57,174 bases of DNA from the NCBI RefSeq assembly GCF_030453725.1, contig NZ_JAKDJU010000003.1, positions 1-57,174 of the forward strand, read 5' to 3'. This stretch comes from Brevibacterium picturae (GTDB lineage: Bacteria; Actinomycetota; Actinomycetes; Actinomycetales; Brevibacteriaceae). Below are positions 18,443 to 27,005 of this stretch, piece by piece (position 1 is the stretch's first letter; every line of letters starts with the position of its first letter). The notes below the pieces were generated by a model that worked only from the letters and a program-made list of their open reading frames with translations, had not been told where the DNA came from and made no database searches. A program made the translations under genes and the position numbers.

Positions 18443-19375
18443 TCAGTCGCCGGCTGACGATGCCGCGAGGGCATCGGCCCCACCGACGATCTCGGTGAGT
18501 TCCTGGGTGATTTCCGCCTGGCGAGCCGTGTTGGCCAACCGGGTATAGGTCTTGATGAGATCATCCGCATTTTCGGTCGCGGTGTGCATCGCAGCCTGAC
18601 GCGAAGCCTGTTCGGATGCCGACGCGCTCAACAGCGCGGACAGGATCCGCGAGTCGATGTAGCGCGGCAGCAATGAGTCCAGGACGGCCTCGGCACTGGG
18701 TTCGAACTCGTAGAGAGGAAACGCAGCCGAGTCCTTCGCCGGTTCGGACGCGCCGTCGGAGGCGACCTCGTCCGCATCGACGACCTCGAGCGGAAGCAAT
18801 CGCCGGTATTCCGGATCATGCTTGACGCTGGAGACGAACTTCGTGAACACAATGTAGATCTCATCCACACCGTTCTCCGCGGAGTCGGCGTTGAAGCTCT
18901 GCAAGAGGGCTTCGCCGATCTCCCGAGCATTCTCAGGAGTCGGCATCTCGGAGATGCCGGTCCAGGCCTGTTCGATCGCACGATCGCGGAACGTGTAGTA
19001 GTTCTCAGCCTTACCGCCGACGGTGAAGAGCGCAACGTCCTTGCCCTCGCTGCGCAGCAGCCGAATGAGTTCCTCGGCTTCGCGCAACAGGTTCGCCGAG
19101 TAAGCACCGGCGAATCCACGGTCTGGGCCGACCACCAGCACTGCGGCTCGGCTGACAGACTCAGGCTCGGTCGTCAACACGTGGTCGACGTTGGACTCAC
19201 TCGACACCGCCGAGACCGCACGGGTCAGGGCGTTGGCGTATGGGCTGGCAGACTGCGAACGTGCAATGGCCTTCTGAATCCGTGAAGCAGCGATGAGCTC
19301 CATGGCCTTGAAGATCTTCCTCAAGGACGAGGTGGAGCGGATCTTCTGCTTGAAGACCCTCTGCTGGGCTCCCAT
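18443..19375 (-). CDS. atpG: F-type ATP synthase gamma subunit
   Basis: The 310-residue protein has the two long rotor helices at the ends (MGAQQRVFKQKIRSTSSLRKIFKAMELIAASRIQKA at the N-terminus and ASRQAAMHTATENADDLI...NTARQAEITQELTEIVGGADAL at the C-terminus). A central Rossmann-like part includes VGPDRGFAGAYSANLLREAEEL. A hydrophilic insertion at about 205-225 (VDADEVASDGASEPAKDS) is longer than in E. coli and typical of actinobacteria. It transmits rotation between the c-ring and the head. Confidence 0.97.
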   Translation of the reverse strand: MGAQQRVFKQKIRSTSSLRKIFKAMELIAASRIQKAIARSQSASPYANALTRAVSAVSSESNVDHVLTTEPESVSRAAVLVVGPDRGFAGAYSANLLREAEELIRLLRSEGKDVALFTVGGKAENYYTFRDRAIEQAWTGISEMPTPENAREIGEALLQSFNADSAENGVDEIYIVFTKFVSSVKHDPEYRRLLPLEVVDADEVASDGASEPAKDSAAFPLYEFEPSAEAVLDSLLPRYIDSRILSALLSASASEQASRQAAMHTATENADDLIKTYTRLANTARQAEITQELTEIVGGADALAASSAGD

Positions 19376-19406
19376 CAGTTCTTCCTTTCGCTGTTACGGA
19401 TCAGAT

Positions 19407-21041
19407 TCAACGCTTCTGCCGAACGATCTGCTCCTGCTCGACCTCATCGGAGGAGGCGGCGGCAGTGTCTTCGCTGCCGGCCTTGGATCCGCTGGAGTCG
19501 GAGCTGACGAAGTTCTTGGTGAACTCGGCCAGGGCTTTGTCCAGCTCTGCCGAGGTGTCGTCATCGAGCTTGAGCGTCTCACGAATGGTCGTGAAGACGC
19601 CGGTCCTGCGCTCGATATGATCATGGAGCTCGGTTTCGAACTTGAGCACGTCCGATACAGGAATCTCATCCAGGTAGCCATGAGTACCGGCGAAGATCGA
19701 CACGGTCTGCTTCTCGAAGGGCATCGGGGTGAACTGAGACTGCTTGAGCAGCTCCGTCAGGCGTGCACCACGAGCCAGATCGCGCTTGGTCGTCTCGTCG
19801 AGGTCGGAGGCGAACATAGCGAACGCTTCGAGAGAACGATACTGGGCCAGCGAGATCTTCAATGTGCCGGAGACACTCTTGAGTGCCTTCGTCTGTGCAG
19901 CGCCGCCGACACGGGACACGGACACACCGACATCGACAGCTGGACGCTGGCCTGCGTTGAAGAGGTCCGACTGCAGGAATATCTGACCGTCGGTGATCGA
20001 GATCACGTTGGTCGGAATGAACGCACCGACGTCGTTCGCCTTGGTCTCGATGATCGGCAATCCGGTCATCGAACCGCCGCCGAACTCATCGGAGAGTTTG
20101 GCACAACGCTCCAGCAGACGCGAGTGCAGGTAGAAGACGTCACCAGGGAAGGCCTCACGGCCCGGCGGACGACGCAGCAGAAGGGAGACTGCACGGTATG
20201 CTTCTGCCTGCTTCGAGAGATCATCGAACACGATGAGGACGTGCTTGCCGTCGTACATCCAGTGCTGGCCGATAGCCGAACCTGAGTACGGGGCGAGGTA
20301 TTTGAAGCCTGCAGGGTCGGAAGCGGGAGAGGACACGATCGTGGTGTATTCCAGGGCACCCGCTTCTTCGAGCGAACGGCGGACGCCGGCGATGGTCGAA
20401 CCCTTCTGGCCGACGGCGACGTAGATGCAGCGGACCTGCTGCTTCGGATCGCCCGTCTCCCAGTTGGCCTTCTGGTTGATGATCGTGTCGATCGCCAGAG
20501 CGGTCTTACCCGTCTTGCGGTCGCCGATGACGAGCTGACGCTGACCACGGCCAACCGGGATCATCGCGTCGATGCTCTTGTAGCCGGTCTGCAGAGGCTC
20601 GCGCACCTCCTGGCGATCCATCACACCTGCGGCCTGGAGCTCGAGCTCACGCTGACCGACGGTCTCGATATCACCGAGGCCGTCGACCGGCTGACCCAGA
20701 GGATCGACCACGCGACCGAGGTATCCGTCGCCGACGGGAATGGAGAGAACCTCACCGGTCCGGTAGACGTTCTGCTCCTCCGCGATCCCGGAGAACTCTC
20801 CGAGGACGACGACGCCGATCTCGCGCTCGTCCAGGTTCTGTGCCAAGCCCAAAGTGCCGTCTTCGAACCGGAGGAGTTCGTTGGCCATGGTGCCGGGCAG
20901 ACCCGATACGTGGGCAATTCCGTCACCAGCGGTGACGACCTTGCCGACTTCGGACTTTACCGAGCTCTCGGGGTTGTACGAGTCAACGAACTTCCCAAGA
21001 GCGTCCCGGATCTCCTCCGGGCGAATTGTCAGTTCCGCCAT
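19407..21041 (-). CDS. atpA: F-type ATP synthase alpha subunit
   Basis: The 544-residue regulatory subunit carries Walker A GDRKTGKTA, the conserved DDLSKQAEAYR and SLLLRRPPGREAFPGDVFYLHSRLLER segments, and the C-terminal helical bundle. It alternates with beta in the head and binds non-catalytic nucleotides. A C-terminal extension beyond about residue 510, rich in Ser, Asp and Glu, is longer than in E. coli; mycobacterial alpha has an inhibitory extension, so a similar role is possible but not shown here. Confidence 0.97.
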   Translation of the reverse strand: MAELTIRPEEIRDALGKFVDSYNPESSVKSEVGKVVTAGDGIAHVSGLPGTMANELLRFEDGTLGLAQNLDEREIGVVVLGEFSGIAEEQNVYRTGEVLSIPVGDGYLGRVVDPLGQPVDGLGDIETVGQRELELQAAGVMDRQEVREPLQTGYKSIDAMIPVGRGQRQLVIGDRKTGKTALAIDTIINQKANWETGDPKQQVRCIYVAVGQKGSTIAGVRRSLEEAGALEYTTIVSSPASDPAGFKYLAPYSGSAIGQHWMYDGKHVLIVFDDLSKQAEAYRAVSLLLRRPPGREAFPGDVFYLHSRLLERCAKLSDEFGGGSMTGLPIIETKANDVGAFIPTNVISITDGQIFLQSDLFNAGQRPAVDVGVSVSRVGGAAQTKALKSVSGTLKISLAQYRSLEAFAMFASDLDETTKRDLARGARLTELLKQSQFTPMPFEKQTVSIFAGTHGYLDEIPVSDVLKFETELHDHIERRTGVFTTIRETLKLDDDTSAELDKALAEFTKNFVSSDSSGSKAGSEDTAAASSDEVEQEQIVRQKR

Positions 21042-21125
21042 CTGGTTTCCCTGCTTCCTTTACTCAAAACTTGTGTCCGACGACCGGTGGGCCGCCTGTG
21101 CTGCCGGACTGACCGGCCCCTCGAT

Positions 21126-21935
21126 TTACTTAGCGAGCTTGCGCTGTACTTCGGCCAGACGATCAGCCACTGTGGAGCTCATCATCTCGTCGCCGACCTG
21201 GACCCGGACTCCCCCGACGACTGCGGGATCGACCTGGACGTTGAGGACGAGCTCACGTCCATAACTCGCAGCCAGAGCGGTGCCGAGCTTCTGGGTCTGG
21301 GCTTCGCTCAGCGGTTTGGCGACTGTGACATCGGCAACGGAACGCTGCTGTCGTGCGGCGAGGATATCGCTGTACTGATCCAGAGCCACTGCCACGTGGA
21401 GTCCACGCGGGTAGAGCGCCGCCTGCTCGATCAGCGTGATGGTGTCGGCCTGCGCCTTACCTGCCAGCAAGTCTGCGATCAGCGCACGTTTCGTCTCTGC
21501 CGACGCATCGGAATCCAAGGCGCGCGCCAGCTCATGTTCGCTTTCGCACAGACGGGCGAAGCGGAAGACCTCTTCTTCCACCTGTCCGAGTTGACCATTC
21601 GCCTGAGCAGCGGCAGCCATCGCTGTCACTCCGACGACTTCAAGGCTGGTCACCAAGTCCTGAGTTCTGGCCCAACGCTGACTCACGGCCAGTTCGCCCA
21701 GACGCAGAACAGTTTCGGTGGTCCGAGTCGAGAACAGAGTCCGCAGCAGCTGCTGCTTCTTCTCGGCTGACTCGGACGAGTCGGCCAAGGCCTTGCGCAG
21801 CGTCACGTTCTCGGCGAGAACCGCAACGATTGCCAGCTCCCCCGTACCGATTTCTCGCGCGTCGCCACGAGAGATCTCAGCATTGGCGGCTTCGAGTACG
21901 GCCTGCAGGGACAATCTGCTCGACTGGAGCATCAC
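21126..21935 (-). CDS. atpH: F-type ATP synthase delta subunit
   Basis: The 269-residue protein is a normal-length actinobacterial delta subunit, with the N-terminal helical bundle (SRLSLQAVLEAANAEI) and the C-terminal strand-helix part ending VDPAVVGGVRVQVGDEMMSSTVADRLAEVQRKL, the conserved OSCP signature. It links the peripheral stalk to the head. The GTG at 21935 overlaps the atpF stop by four bases; the following ATG at 21932 is an equally good start. Confidence 0.95.
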   Translation of the reverse strand: MMLQSSRLSLQAVLEAANAEISRGDAREIGTGELAIVAVLAENVTLRKALADSSESAEKKQQLLRTLFSTRTTETVLRLGELAVSQRWARTQDLVTSLEVVGVTAMAAAAQANGQLGQVEEEVFRFARLCESEHELARALDSDASAETKRALIADLLAGKAQADTITLIEQAALYPRGLHVAVALDQYSDILAARQQRSVADVTVAKPLSEAQTQKLGTALAASYGRELVLNVQVDPAVVGGVRVQVGDEMMSSTVADRLAEVQRKLAK

Positions 21936-22483
21936 GCCCCCTTGACCGGCTGTGCCGAAGACTGTGACTCAAGATCGGAGATGAAGCGGTCGACCACGTT
22001 GGCAGAACGCTGATCGTCGGTGAGAGATTCGCCGACGATGCGCGATGCCAGATCAGTGGCGAGCGTTCCGACTTCCGAGCGCAGCGACACCATGGCGGAC
22101 TGACGCTCAGCTTCAATCTGGGTCTGAGCCTGAGCGACGATGCGCTCGGACTCCGAATGAGCCTGTGTCTTCATATTGGCGATGATCTGGGCGCCTTCTT
22201 CCTGAGCCTCGGCGCGCAGTCGTGCAGCTTCTGCACGGCCGTCGGCGAGCTGCTTCTGATACTCAGCCAGAGCCTGATCGGCTTCGGCCTGCACCTTCTC
22301 GGCCTTCTCAATTCCACCCTGAATGCGCTGGGCGCGCTCGTCAAGGGTTTTGTTGAAGGCCGGGAGGACGTACTTCCAGACAACCAGGAAGACGATCAGC
22401 AGACAGATGGCACTCCAGATGATGTCGTACCAGGCCGGGAGAAGCGGGTTCTCAGCCGAGGCAAGAATGTGTACCGGAGTCAT
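21932..22483 (-). CDS. atpF: F-type ATP synthase b subunit
   Basis: The 183-residue protein has one N-terminal transmembrane helix (WYDIIWSAICLLIVFLVVWKYVL, about 19-41) followed by a long charged coiled coil rich in Ala, Glu, Gln and Arg. It dimerises as the peripheral stalk that holds the head against the rotor. It precedes atpH with a four-base overlap and follows atpE by 19 bases. Confidence 0.96.
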   Translation of the reverse strand: MTPVHILASAENPLLPAWYDIIWSAICLLIVFLVVWKYVLPAFNKTLDERAQRIQGGIEKAEKVQAEADQALAEYQKQLADGRAEAARLRAEAQEEGAQIIANMKTQAHSESERIVAQAQTQIEAERQSAMVSLRSEVGTLATDLASRIVGESLTDDQRSANVVDRFISDLESQSSAQPVKGA

Positions 22484-22502
22484 CGATTAGTCCTCTTCGT
22501 GA

Positions 22503-22727
22503 TCAGGGCAGGAAGAACGGGGTGGCGATGCCGATCAGGGCCAGGGCCTCGATCAGCGCGATGCCGAGGAACATGTTTCCGCGCAGTGCGCCGGCCATTT
22601 CAGGCTGACGTGCGGTTCCCTCGATGGTCTTGCCGATGACGATACCGACACCGACGCCCGGGCCGATAGCGGCAAGGCCGTATCCGATAGTGCTGACACT
22701 GCCGGAGACTTCAGCGAGCATATCCAT
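22503..22727 (-). CDS. atpE: F-type ATP synthase c subunit
   Basis: The 74-residue proteolipid has two helices joined by a polar loop (GTARQPEMAGALRGN). The ion-binding carboxylate is the Glu in FLGIALIEALALIG in the second helix, as in the proton-type ring; no sodium-type ligand set is apparent. The residues around this Glu are the bedaquiline-site equivalents in mycobacteria. It forms the rotating c-ring in the membrane. Confidence 0.97.
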   Translation of the reverse strand: MDMLAEVSGSVSTIGYGLAAIGPGVGVGIVIGKTIEGTARQPEMAGALRGNMFLGIALIEALALIGIATPFFLP

Positions 22728-22806
22728 TGAATGCTTTTCCTTTCATAAAGAAGTCGGGTGGTTGGCCCGACCGTGCAACTCGTGAGTTACGGTTCTGGGT
22801 GTTAAA

Positions 22807-23619
22807 TCAGTGGTCGTCCGCGATAGCGGCATTGATGTAGACGCAGGACAGAAGAGCGAAGATGTAGGCCTGCAGGACGACGATGAGCATCTCGAGGATG
22901 AAGACGAAGAATCCGCCGGCGAAGGTGATGATCGAGAAGAACTGGAAGCCGTTGGCCGCATCGATGAGGAAGAAGCTCGTCGCTGAGAAGCAGAGCACGA
23001 GAAGCAGGTGGCCGACCATCATGTTGGCGAAGAGTCGGATCGCCAGGGTGAACGGCTGAGTGACGAACTTCGTGATGAACTCGATCGGGATGAGAAGAAT
23101 GTGCATCGGCCATGGGACGCCGGGCAGGATGAGCGAATCCTTGAGGTAGCCGCCGAGTCCTTTCTCGGCGATGCCGGCCCAGTGATAGGTCACGTAGACG
23201 ACGAGGGTGAGGACGATCGGCAGACCGATGACGCCGGTGCCCGGCATATTGAGGAATGGGATGAGCTTCGTGACGTTCCAGAACAGAATGCCGAAGAAGA
23301 TCGCCACGATGAGCGGCATGAACTTCTTCGCCTTTTCCTTGCCCATGGTGTCCTCGGCAATGCCGACGGTGACGAATTCCATGGCCAGCTCCATCGCGGA
23401 CTGGAAGCGACTGGGAACGAGCTTCATCCTCTTCGCCCACACTGCGAGCAGAACGACGACTGCCACTGTGGCAATGACGCGAATGAGCATCACCCGGTTC
23501 ATTTCAAAGGGAGTGCCTTCGAAGAGGAACGCGGCGGGGAAGAACTCCGCCATGGACGGGGCGTGATAACCACCTTCAGCGGCTTGGATCATTGTGTTCG
23601 CAGCGTTGAGTGTTCCCAC
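22807..23619 (-). CDS. atpB: F-type ATP synthase a subunit
   Basis: The 270-residue membrane protein has about six hydrophobic segments and the stator Arg in FTLAIRLFANMMVGHLLLVL, which works against the c-ring carboxylate. It starts with a short soluble N-terminus. About 200 bases separate it from atpI, enough for its own promoter. It is the first core subunit gene of the operon. Confidence 0.96.
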   Translation of the reverse strand: MGTLNAANTMIQAAEGGYHAPSMAEFFPAAFLFEGTPFEMNRVMLIRVIATVAVVVLLAVWAKRMKLVPSRFQSAMELAMEFVTVGIAEDTMGKEKAKKFMPLIVAIFFGILFWNVTKLIPFLNMPGTGVIGLPIVLTLVVYVTYHWAGIAEKGLGGYLKDSLILPGVPWPMHILLIPIEFITKFVTQPFTLAIRLFANMMVGHLLLVLCFSATSFFLIDAANGFQFFSIITFAGGFFVFILEMLIVVLQAYIFALLSCVYINAAIADDH

Positions 23620-23825
23620 GTTTCCTTAACTCTCCCATGGTCAAAAGCCTTGATGGCCTGGCCTCATCCACGCATGACCTGCGTGGCATTAGGTTCAGGA
23701 GCGACATGGAGCGACAAATGGCTCCAGCACCGCAACAACTCTACCAATTGTAGAGAGCTGCCGACAAATCCATCACCTTTGACTGTACATCTTCTGGCAG
23801 CGGTTTTCGTGCTGGTCGCGCGCGT
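23620..23825 (-). promoter_or_regulatory. Intergenic region upstream of atpB with a candidate promoter
   Basis: This 206-base gap between atpI and atpB contains, on the minus strand, a TACAAT -10-like box (23747-23752) inside an inverted repeat CTCTAC-N5-GTAGAG (23739-23755), and a hairpin CCACGCA-N5-TGCGTGG (23668-23686). The -35 is weak. A separate start for the core atp genes is plausible; the repeat could be an operator or only a leader structure. Confidence 0.4.
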
Positions 23826-24272
23826 CTATTTCGCCTCGGGATCCACATAGGGCACGCGCCCTTTGACCACTGTCAGGGCTTCGACCAGCGAGGATCCGAT
23901 CACGGCGGCGACAATCGTGAAGAATGCCACAGTTCCGTCCAGCCAGACTGCGTCTTTGAGCCGCCAGATCACGATCATGAAGATGAAGGCCTTGAAGAGA
24001 AAGCCCATCCCTAAGAATCCGGCGATCGCTGTCAGCCCCATGTTGCGGCCCGCATACATGATGACCAGAGTGATGATGATGAAGACCGCGGCCAGGCCCC
24101 CGCCCACGGCGCCGCCGTTGAGGCCCTGTGTTCCGGCGGCCAGGTATCCGATGCCCATTCCGAGCACGGCGACCGCGACGACCAGAATGATGCCGCGGAC
24201 AAGCATCGTCTTCCAGACTCTGGTCCACGCTGCCTGAACGTAGGTTTCCTGACGGGCAGACTCATCGGTCAT
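23826..24272 (-). CDS. atpI: AtpI-like ATP synthase accessory membrane protein
   Basis: From ATG 24272 the protein has 148 residues and four hydrophobic segments: about 26-45, 56-75, 82-105 and 110-132. Its place directly before atpB fits AtpI/UncI, which helps c-ring assembly. The longer upstream reading of this frame overlaps wecA and is not real. The ATG overlaps the wecA stop by four bases (ATGA). Sequence conservation in this family is low, so the assignment rests on context plus topology. Confidence 0.8.
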   Translation of the reverse strand: MTDESARQETYVQAAWTRVWKTMLVRGIILVVAVAVLGMGIGYLAAGTQGLNGGAVGGGLAAVFIIITLVIMYAGRNMGLTAIAGFLGMGFLFKAFIFMIVIWRLKDAVWLDGTVAFFTIVAAVIGSSLVEALTVVKGRVPYVDPEAK

Positions 24273-25378
24273 GAGATTTCCTCTCTGGCTTTCTGTCGGA
24301 CCCGCAGTGGGTAGAAGGTGAAGATCAGGGTGATGGCGAACAGTCCGCCGACGATGCAGACCACGTAGATCCAGGGCATCAGCAGCAGCATGACGGACCC
24401 GAATGCGATGAGCGCGGTCCACGTGTAGAGGATGAGCACCGCCCGCGCATGCGAATGTCCCAGGCTGAGCATTCTGTGGTGGAGATGTTTCGCGTCTGCG
24501 GAGAAGGGAGATTGACCGGCCAGGAGTCGACGGACGACTGCCAGTCCCAGATCGAGCAGGGGCAGGAACATCACCGCGATCGGCAGGATGATGGGCAGGA
24601 AGGTCGCGAATGCTCGTTCTTCGCCGATCAGCGCCGGGTCGACCTGTCCGGTCACGCGGATCGTGGAAGCGGCGAGCAGCAGGCCGATCAGCATCGAGCC
24701 GGAGTCGCCCATGAAGATCCGTGCCGGGTTGAAGTTGTGCGGCAGGAATCCGACGCAGGCGCCGACGAGAATCGCGGTGATCAGCGACGCGAGATTCGCG
24801 TACGAATCGGGTGAGGCATCGCGGGCCAAACCGTATGAGTAGATGAAGAATGCGCTGCCGCCGATCGCGACCACTCCAGCCGCCAGTCCGTCGAGACCGT
24901 CGACGAAGTTCACGGCGTTGATCGTCACCAGGACCACCAGGATGGTGATGATGATCGACATCCTCGGCGACCCGATGATGACTCCGCCGAAAGGGATCGA
25001 CAGCAGGGCCACACCGTTGATCGCCATGAAGCCGGCAGCCAGCGCCTGCCCGGCCAGCTTGGTGATCCAGTGGAGGTCCCAGATGTCGTCGATGATGCCC
25101 AGTATGCACAGCACGGTGGCGGCGCCGGCGATGCCGATGATAGGGGCCATATCGACGAAGATCCGCTGCAGGAACGGCGTCTGTGAAGCAAAGGCGAGGG
25201 CCACGATCACTGCGCCGAACATTGCAACTCCGCCCAGCCTCGGCGTCGGAACGGAATGGACATCCCGTTCGCGCAGGGGCGAGAAGATGAGGCCGCGTTC
25301 GGCCACCCGCTTGACCATCGGGGTCAACAGGTAGGCCACAAGGGCCGAGATGATGAGGATGAAGAGGTAGGCGCGCAC
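24269..25378 (-). CDS. wecA: Undecaprenyl-phosphate GlcNAc-1-phosphate transferase family protein (WecA/MraY)
   Basis: The 369-residue protein is polytopic, with about ten hydrophobic segments. Diagnostic motifs are NAVNFVDGLDGLAAG (the Mg-binding Asp pair), PARIFMGDSGSMLIG, and HLHHRMLSLGHSH near the C-terminal cytosolic loop. Members transfer a sugar-1-phosphate from UDP-sugar to a polyprenyl phosphate at the inner membrane face. The same position, before atpI, is held by wecA (rfe, Rv1302) in Mycobacterium, where it starts the arabinogalactan linker. The glycan made here is not determined. Its ATG 25378 lies directly after the sua5 stop. Confidence 0.93.
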   Translation of the reverse strand: MRAYLFILIISALVAYLLTPMVKRVAERGLIFSPLRERDVHSVPTPRLGGVAMFGAVIVALAFASQTPFLQRIFVDMAPIIGIAGAATVLCILGIIDDIWDLHWITKLAGQALAAGFMAINGVALLSIPFGGVIIGSPRMSIIITILVVLVTINAVNFVDGLDGLAAGVVAIGGSAFFIYSYGLARDASPDSYANLASLITAILVGACVGFLPHNFNPARIFMGDSGSMLIGLLLAASTIRVTGQVDPALIGEERAFATFLPIILPIAVMFLPLLDLGLAVVRRLLAGQSPFSADAKHLHHRMLSLGHSHARAVLILYTWTALIAFGSVMLLLMPWIYVVCIVGGLFAITLIFTFYPLRVRQKAREEIS

Positions 25379-26029
25379 TCAGCCGTCCAGGTCGAGGATG
25401 TCGGGGACGATCTCGCGCAGCTCGGCGATGGAAACCGGCCCCTCGCGCACGATTCGCGGGACATCGCCGGTGAGGTCGATGATCGTCGAGGATGCTCCCG
25501 ACGTCCGCGCTCCCCCGTCGACGTAGATGTCGACGTCATCGCCCAACATCTCCATTGCCTCATCCGCCGAGGTGGCCGCGGGCTCTCCGGATATGTTGGC
25601 ACTCGATACGGCCAGTGGGCCGGTTCGGCCCAACAGTGCCAGAGCGTATTCGTCATCGGGCATGCGCACCGCGACGGTGCCGTGAGTGTCGCCGAGGTCC
25701 CAATCCAAGGACGGCTGGGCATTCGCGATGATCGTCAACGGTCCGGGCCAGAAACGGGAGGTCAGCGCCAGCATCGTCTCATTGACCCCGTCGACGAGGC
25801 CGAACACGGTTTCCGCACGCGGCACGAGGACGGGCGGCGGCATGTCGCGTCCGCGTCCCTTCGCTGCGAGAAGAGCGGATACCGCGGAGGCGCTGAACGC
25901 GTCTGCGGCGATCCCGTACACGGTGTCCGTGGGTATGACGAGCAGGTTGCCCGTCTCACTGACCCTGGCGCATTCGTCAAGGACAAGATCACGGATGTCG
26001 CTTTGTGTGACGTCGAATCGTCTCGACAC
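25379..26029 (-). CDS. tsaC: Threonylcarbamoyl-AMP synthase (Sua5/YrdC/TsaC)
   Basis: The 216-residue protein is a single YrdC domain: VIPTDTVYGIAADAFSASAV, the AAKGRGRDMPPPVLV loop, ALTSRFWPGPLTII and VSSANISGEPAATSADEA. It makes threonylcarbamoyl-AMP from threonine, bicarbonate and ATP for the t6A37 modification of ANN-reading tRNAs. The KGRGRD loop replaces the more usual KxRP form. It lies between prmC and wecA, as in Mycobacterium (Rv1301), and abuts wecA with no spacer. Confidence 0.93.
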   Translation of the reverse strand: MSRRFDVTQSDIRDLVLDECARVSETGNLLVIPTDTVYGIAADAFSASAVSALLAAKGRGRDMPPPVLVPRAETVFGLVDGVNETMLALTSRFWPGPLTIIANAQPSLDWDLGDTHGTVAVRMPDDEYALALLGRTGPLAVSSANISGEPAATSADEAMEMLGDDVDIYVDGGARTSGASSTIIDLTGDVPRIVREGPVSIAELREIVPDILDLDG

Positions 26030-26083
26030 GAATTCTCCGTTTCGAATCGTGGTTGTCAGTGGCCGGAACCGGGCTGTCCACGG

Positions 26084-26971
26084 TCACGGGTCGACCTCGC
26101 TGACACGGTGAGCCACCGTGTAGCGGTCGCGTCCAGTGTAGTCCGGGTAGGTGACGGGGTGTCTGAGACTGGCCGTCGACATGATGAGTTCACAGGCTGC
26201 GCGGCCCTGTTCCTCGGAATGCTCCATGATGAAGAACCCACCGGGTCGCAGCAGCTTCTCGGCCTGCAGCAGGATGAGTGCCGGGATCTCAAGGCCGGTC
26301 GAACCTCCGTAGAGTGCGGCCGAGGGATCGTGATCGCGCACCTCGGCGTCGCGGGGAACAGCCTCATCAGGCACGTAGGGAGGGTTGGTCACGACGACAT
26401 CGGCGCTGCCCCACAGCTCGGGACTGTCATCGGCGAATGTCGTCGCGTCGCCGGAGATCAGGTCGACGATGGAGCCGGAGAGGTTCACCGCCGCCAGATT
26501 CTTCAGCGACCAGTCGAGGGCCTCGGCTTCACGCTCGACGCCGATGATGCGAAGTTGCGGATATTCGGTGGCCAGGGACAACGTGATCGCGCCCGAACCC
26601 GAGCACAGATCGATGACGAAGGGCACGTGTGTGTTCTGCTGCCGCTCCAGCTCCTCGAGGACCTCTGTGACGAGCAGTTCGGTCTCGGGCCGTGGAACGA
26701 AGACACCGGGCCCGACCTGCAGCTCGAGGTGGCGGAAGGCCGCGGTGCCGATGAGGTGCTGGAGGGGAACACGCAGACGTCGCCGATCGATCAGCTGAGC
26801 GAAGATCTCGGTGACCTCAGTGGGAACGGTATCGCCCAAGAGTCGTCTGTGTGCCAGCACGGAGGCATCGATCCCCCACGCGTGGGCGAGCAACGCGGTG
26901 GAGTCGGGGTCGGGATTGGGCACGTACGAGTCGGCCAGCAGTCTTGCCGCACCGCGCAGAACCGTCGACAC
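26084..26971 (-). CDS. prmC: Release-factor glutamine methyltransferase PrmC (HemK)
   Basis: The 295-residue enzyme starts at GTG 26971 (VSTVLRGAARLL), which begins the usual N-terminal helical bundle; the frame is open upstream but runs into prfA. The SAM-binding motif is FVIDLCSGSGAITLSLA and the glutamine-binding catalytic motif is VVTNPPYVP. It methylates the GGQ glutamine of release factors. It follows prfA by about 35 bases, the classic pairing of enzyme with its substrate. Confidence 0.93.
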   Translation of the reverse strand: MSTVLRGAARLLADSYVPNPDPDSTALLAHAWGIDASVLAHRRLLGDTVPTEVTEIFAQLIDRRRLRVPLQHLIGTAAFRHLELQVGPGVFVPRPETELLVTEVLEELERQQNTHVPFVIDLCSGSGAITLSLATEYPQLRIIGVEREAEALDWSLKNLAAVNLSGSIVDLISGDATTFADDSPELWGSADVVVTNPPYVPDEAVPRDAEVRDHDPSAALYGGSTGLEIPALILLQAEKLLRPGGFFIMEHSEEQGRAACELIMSTASLRHPVTYPDYTGRDRYTVAHRVSEVDP

Positions 26972-27005
26972 GTCCCCCTCGGGGGCGGGCGGGCGCTGAT
27001 TCAGG

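Noticed and set aside
17180..18457. Plus-strand open frame of 425 residues
   Set aside because: Antisense to atpD, whose reading frame is certain from its ATPase motifs.
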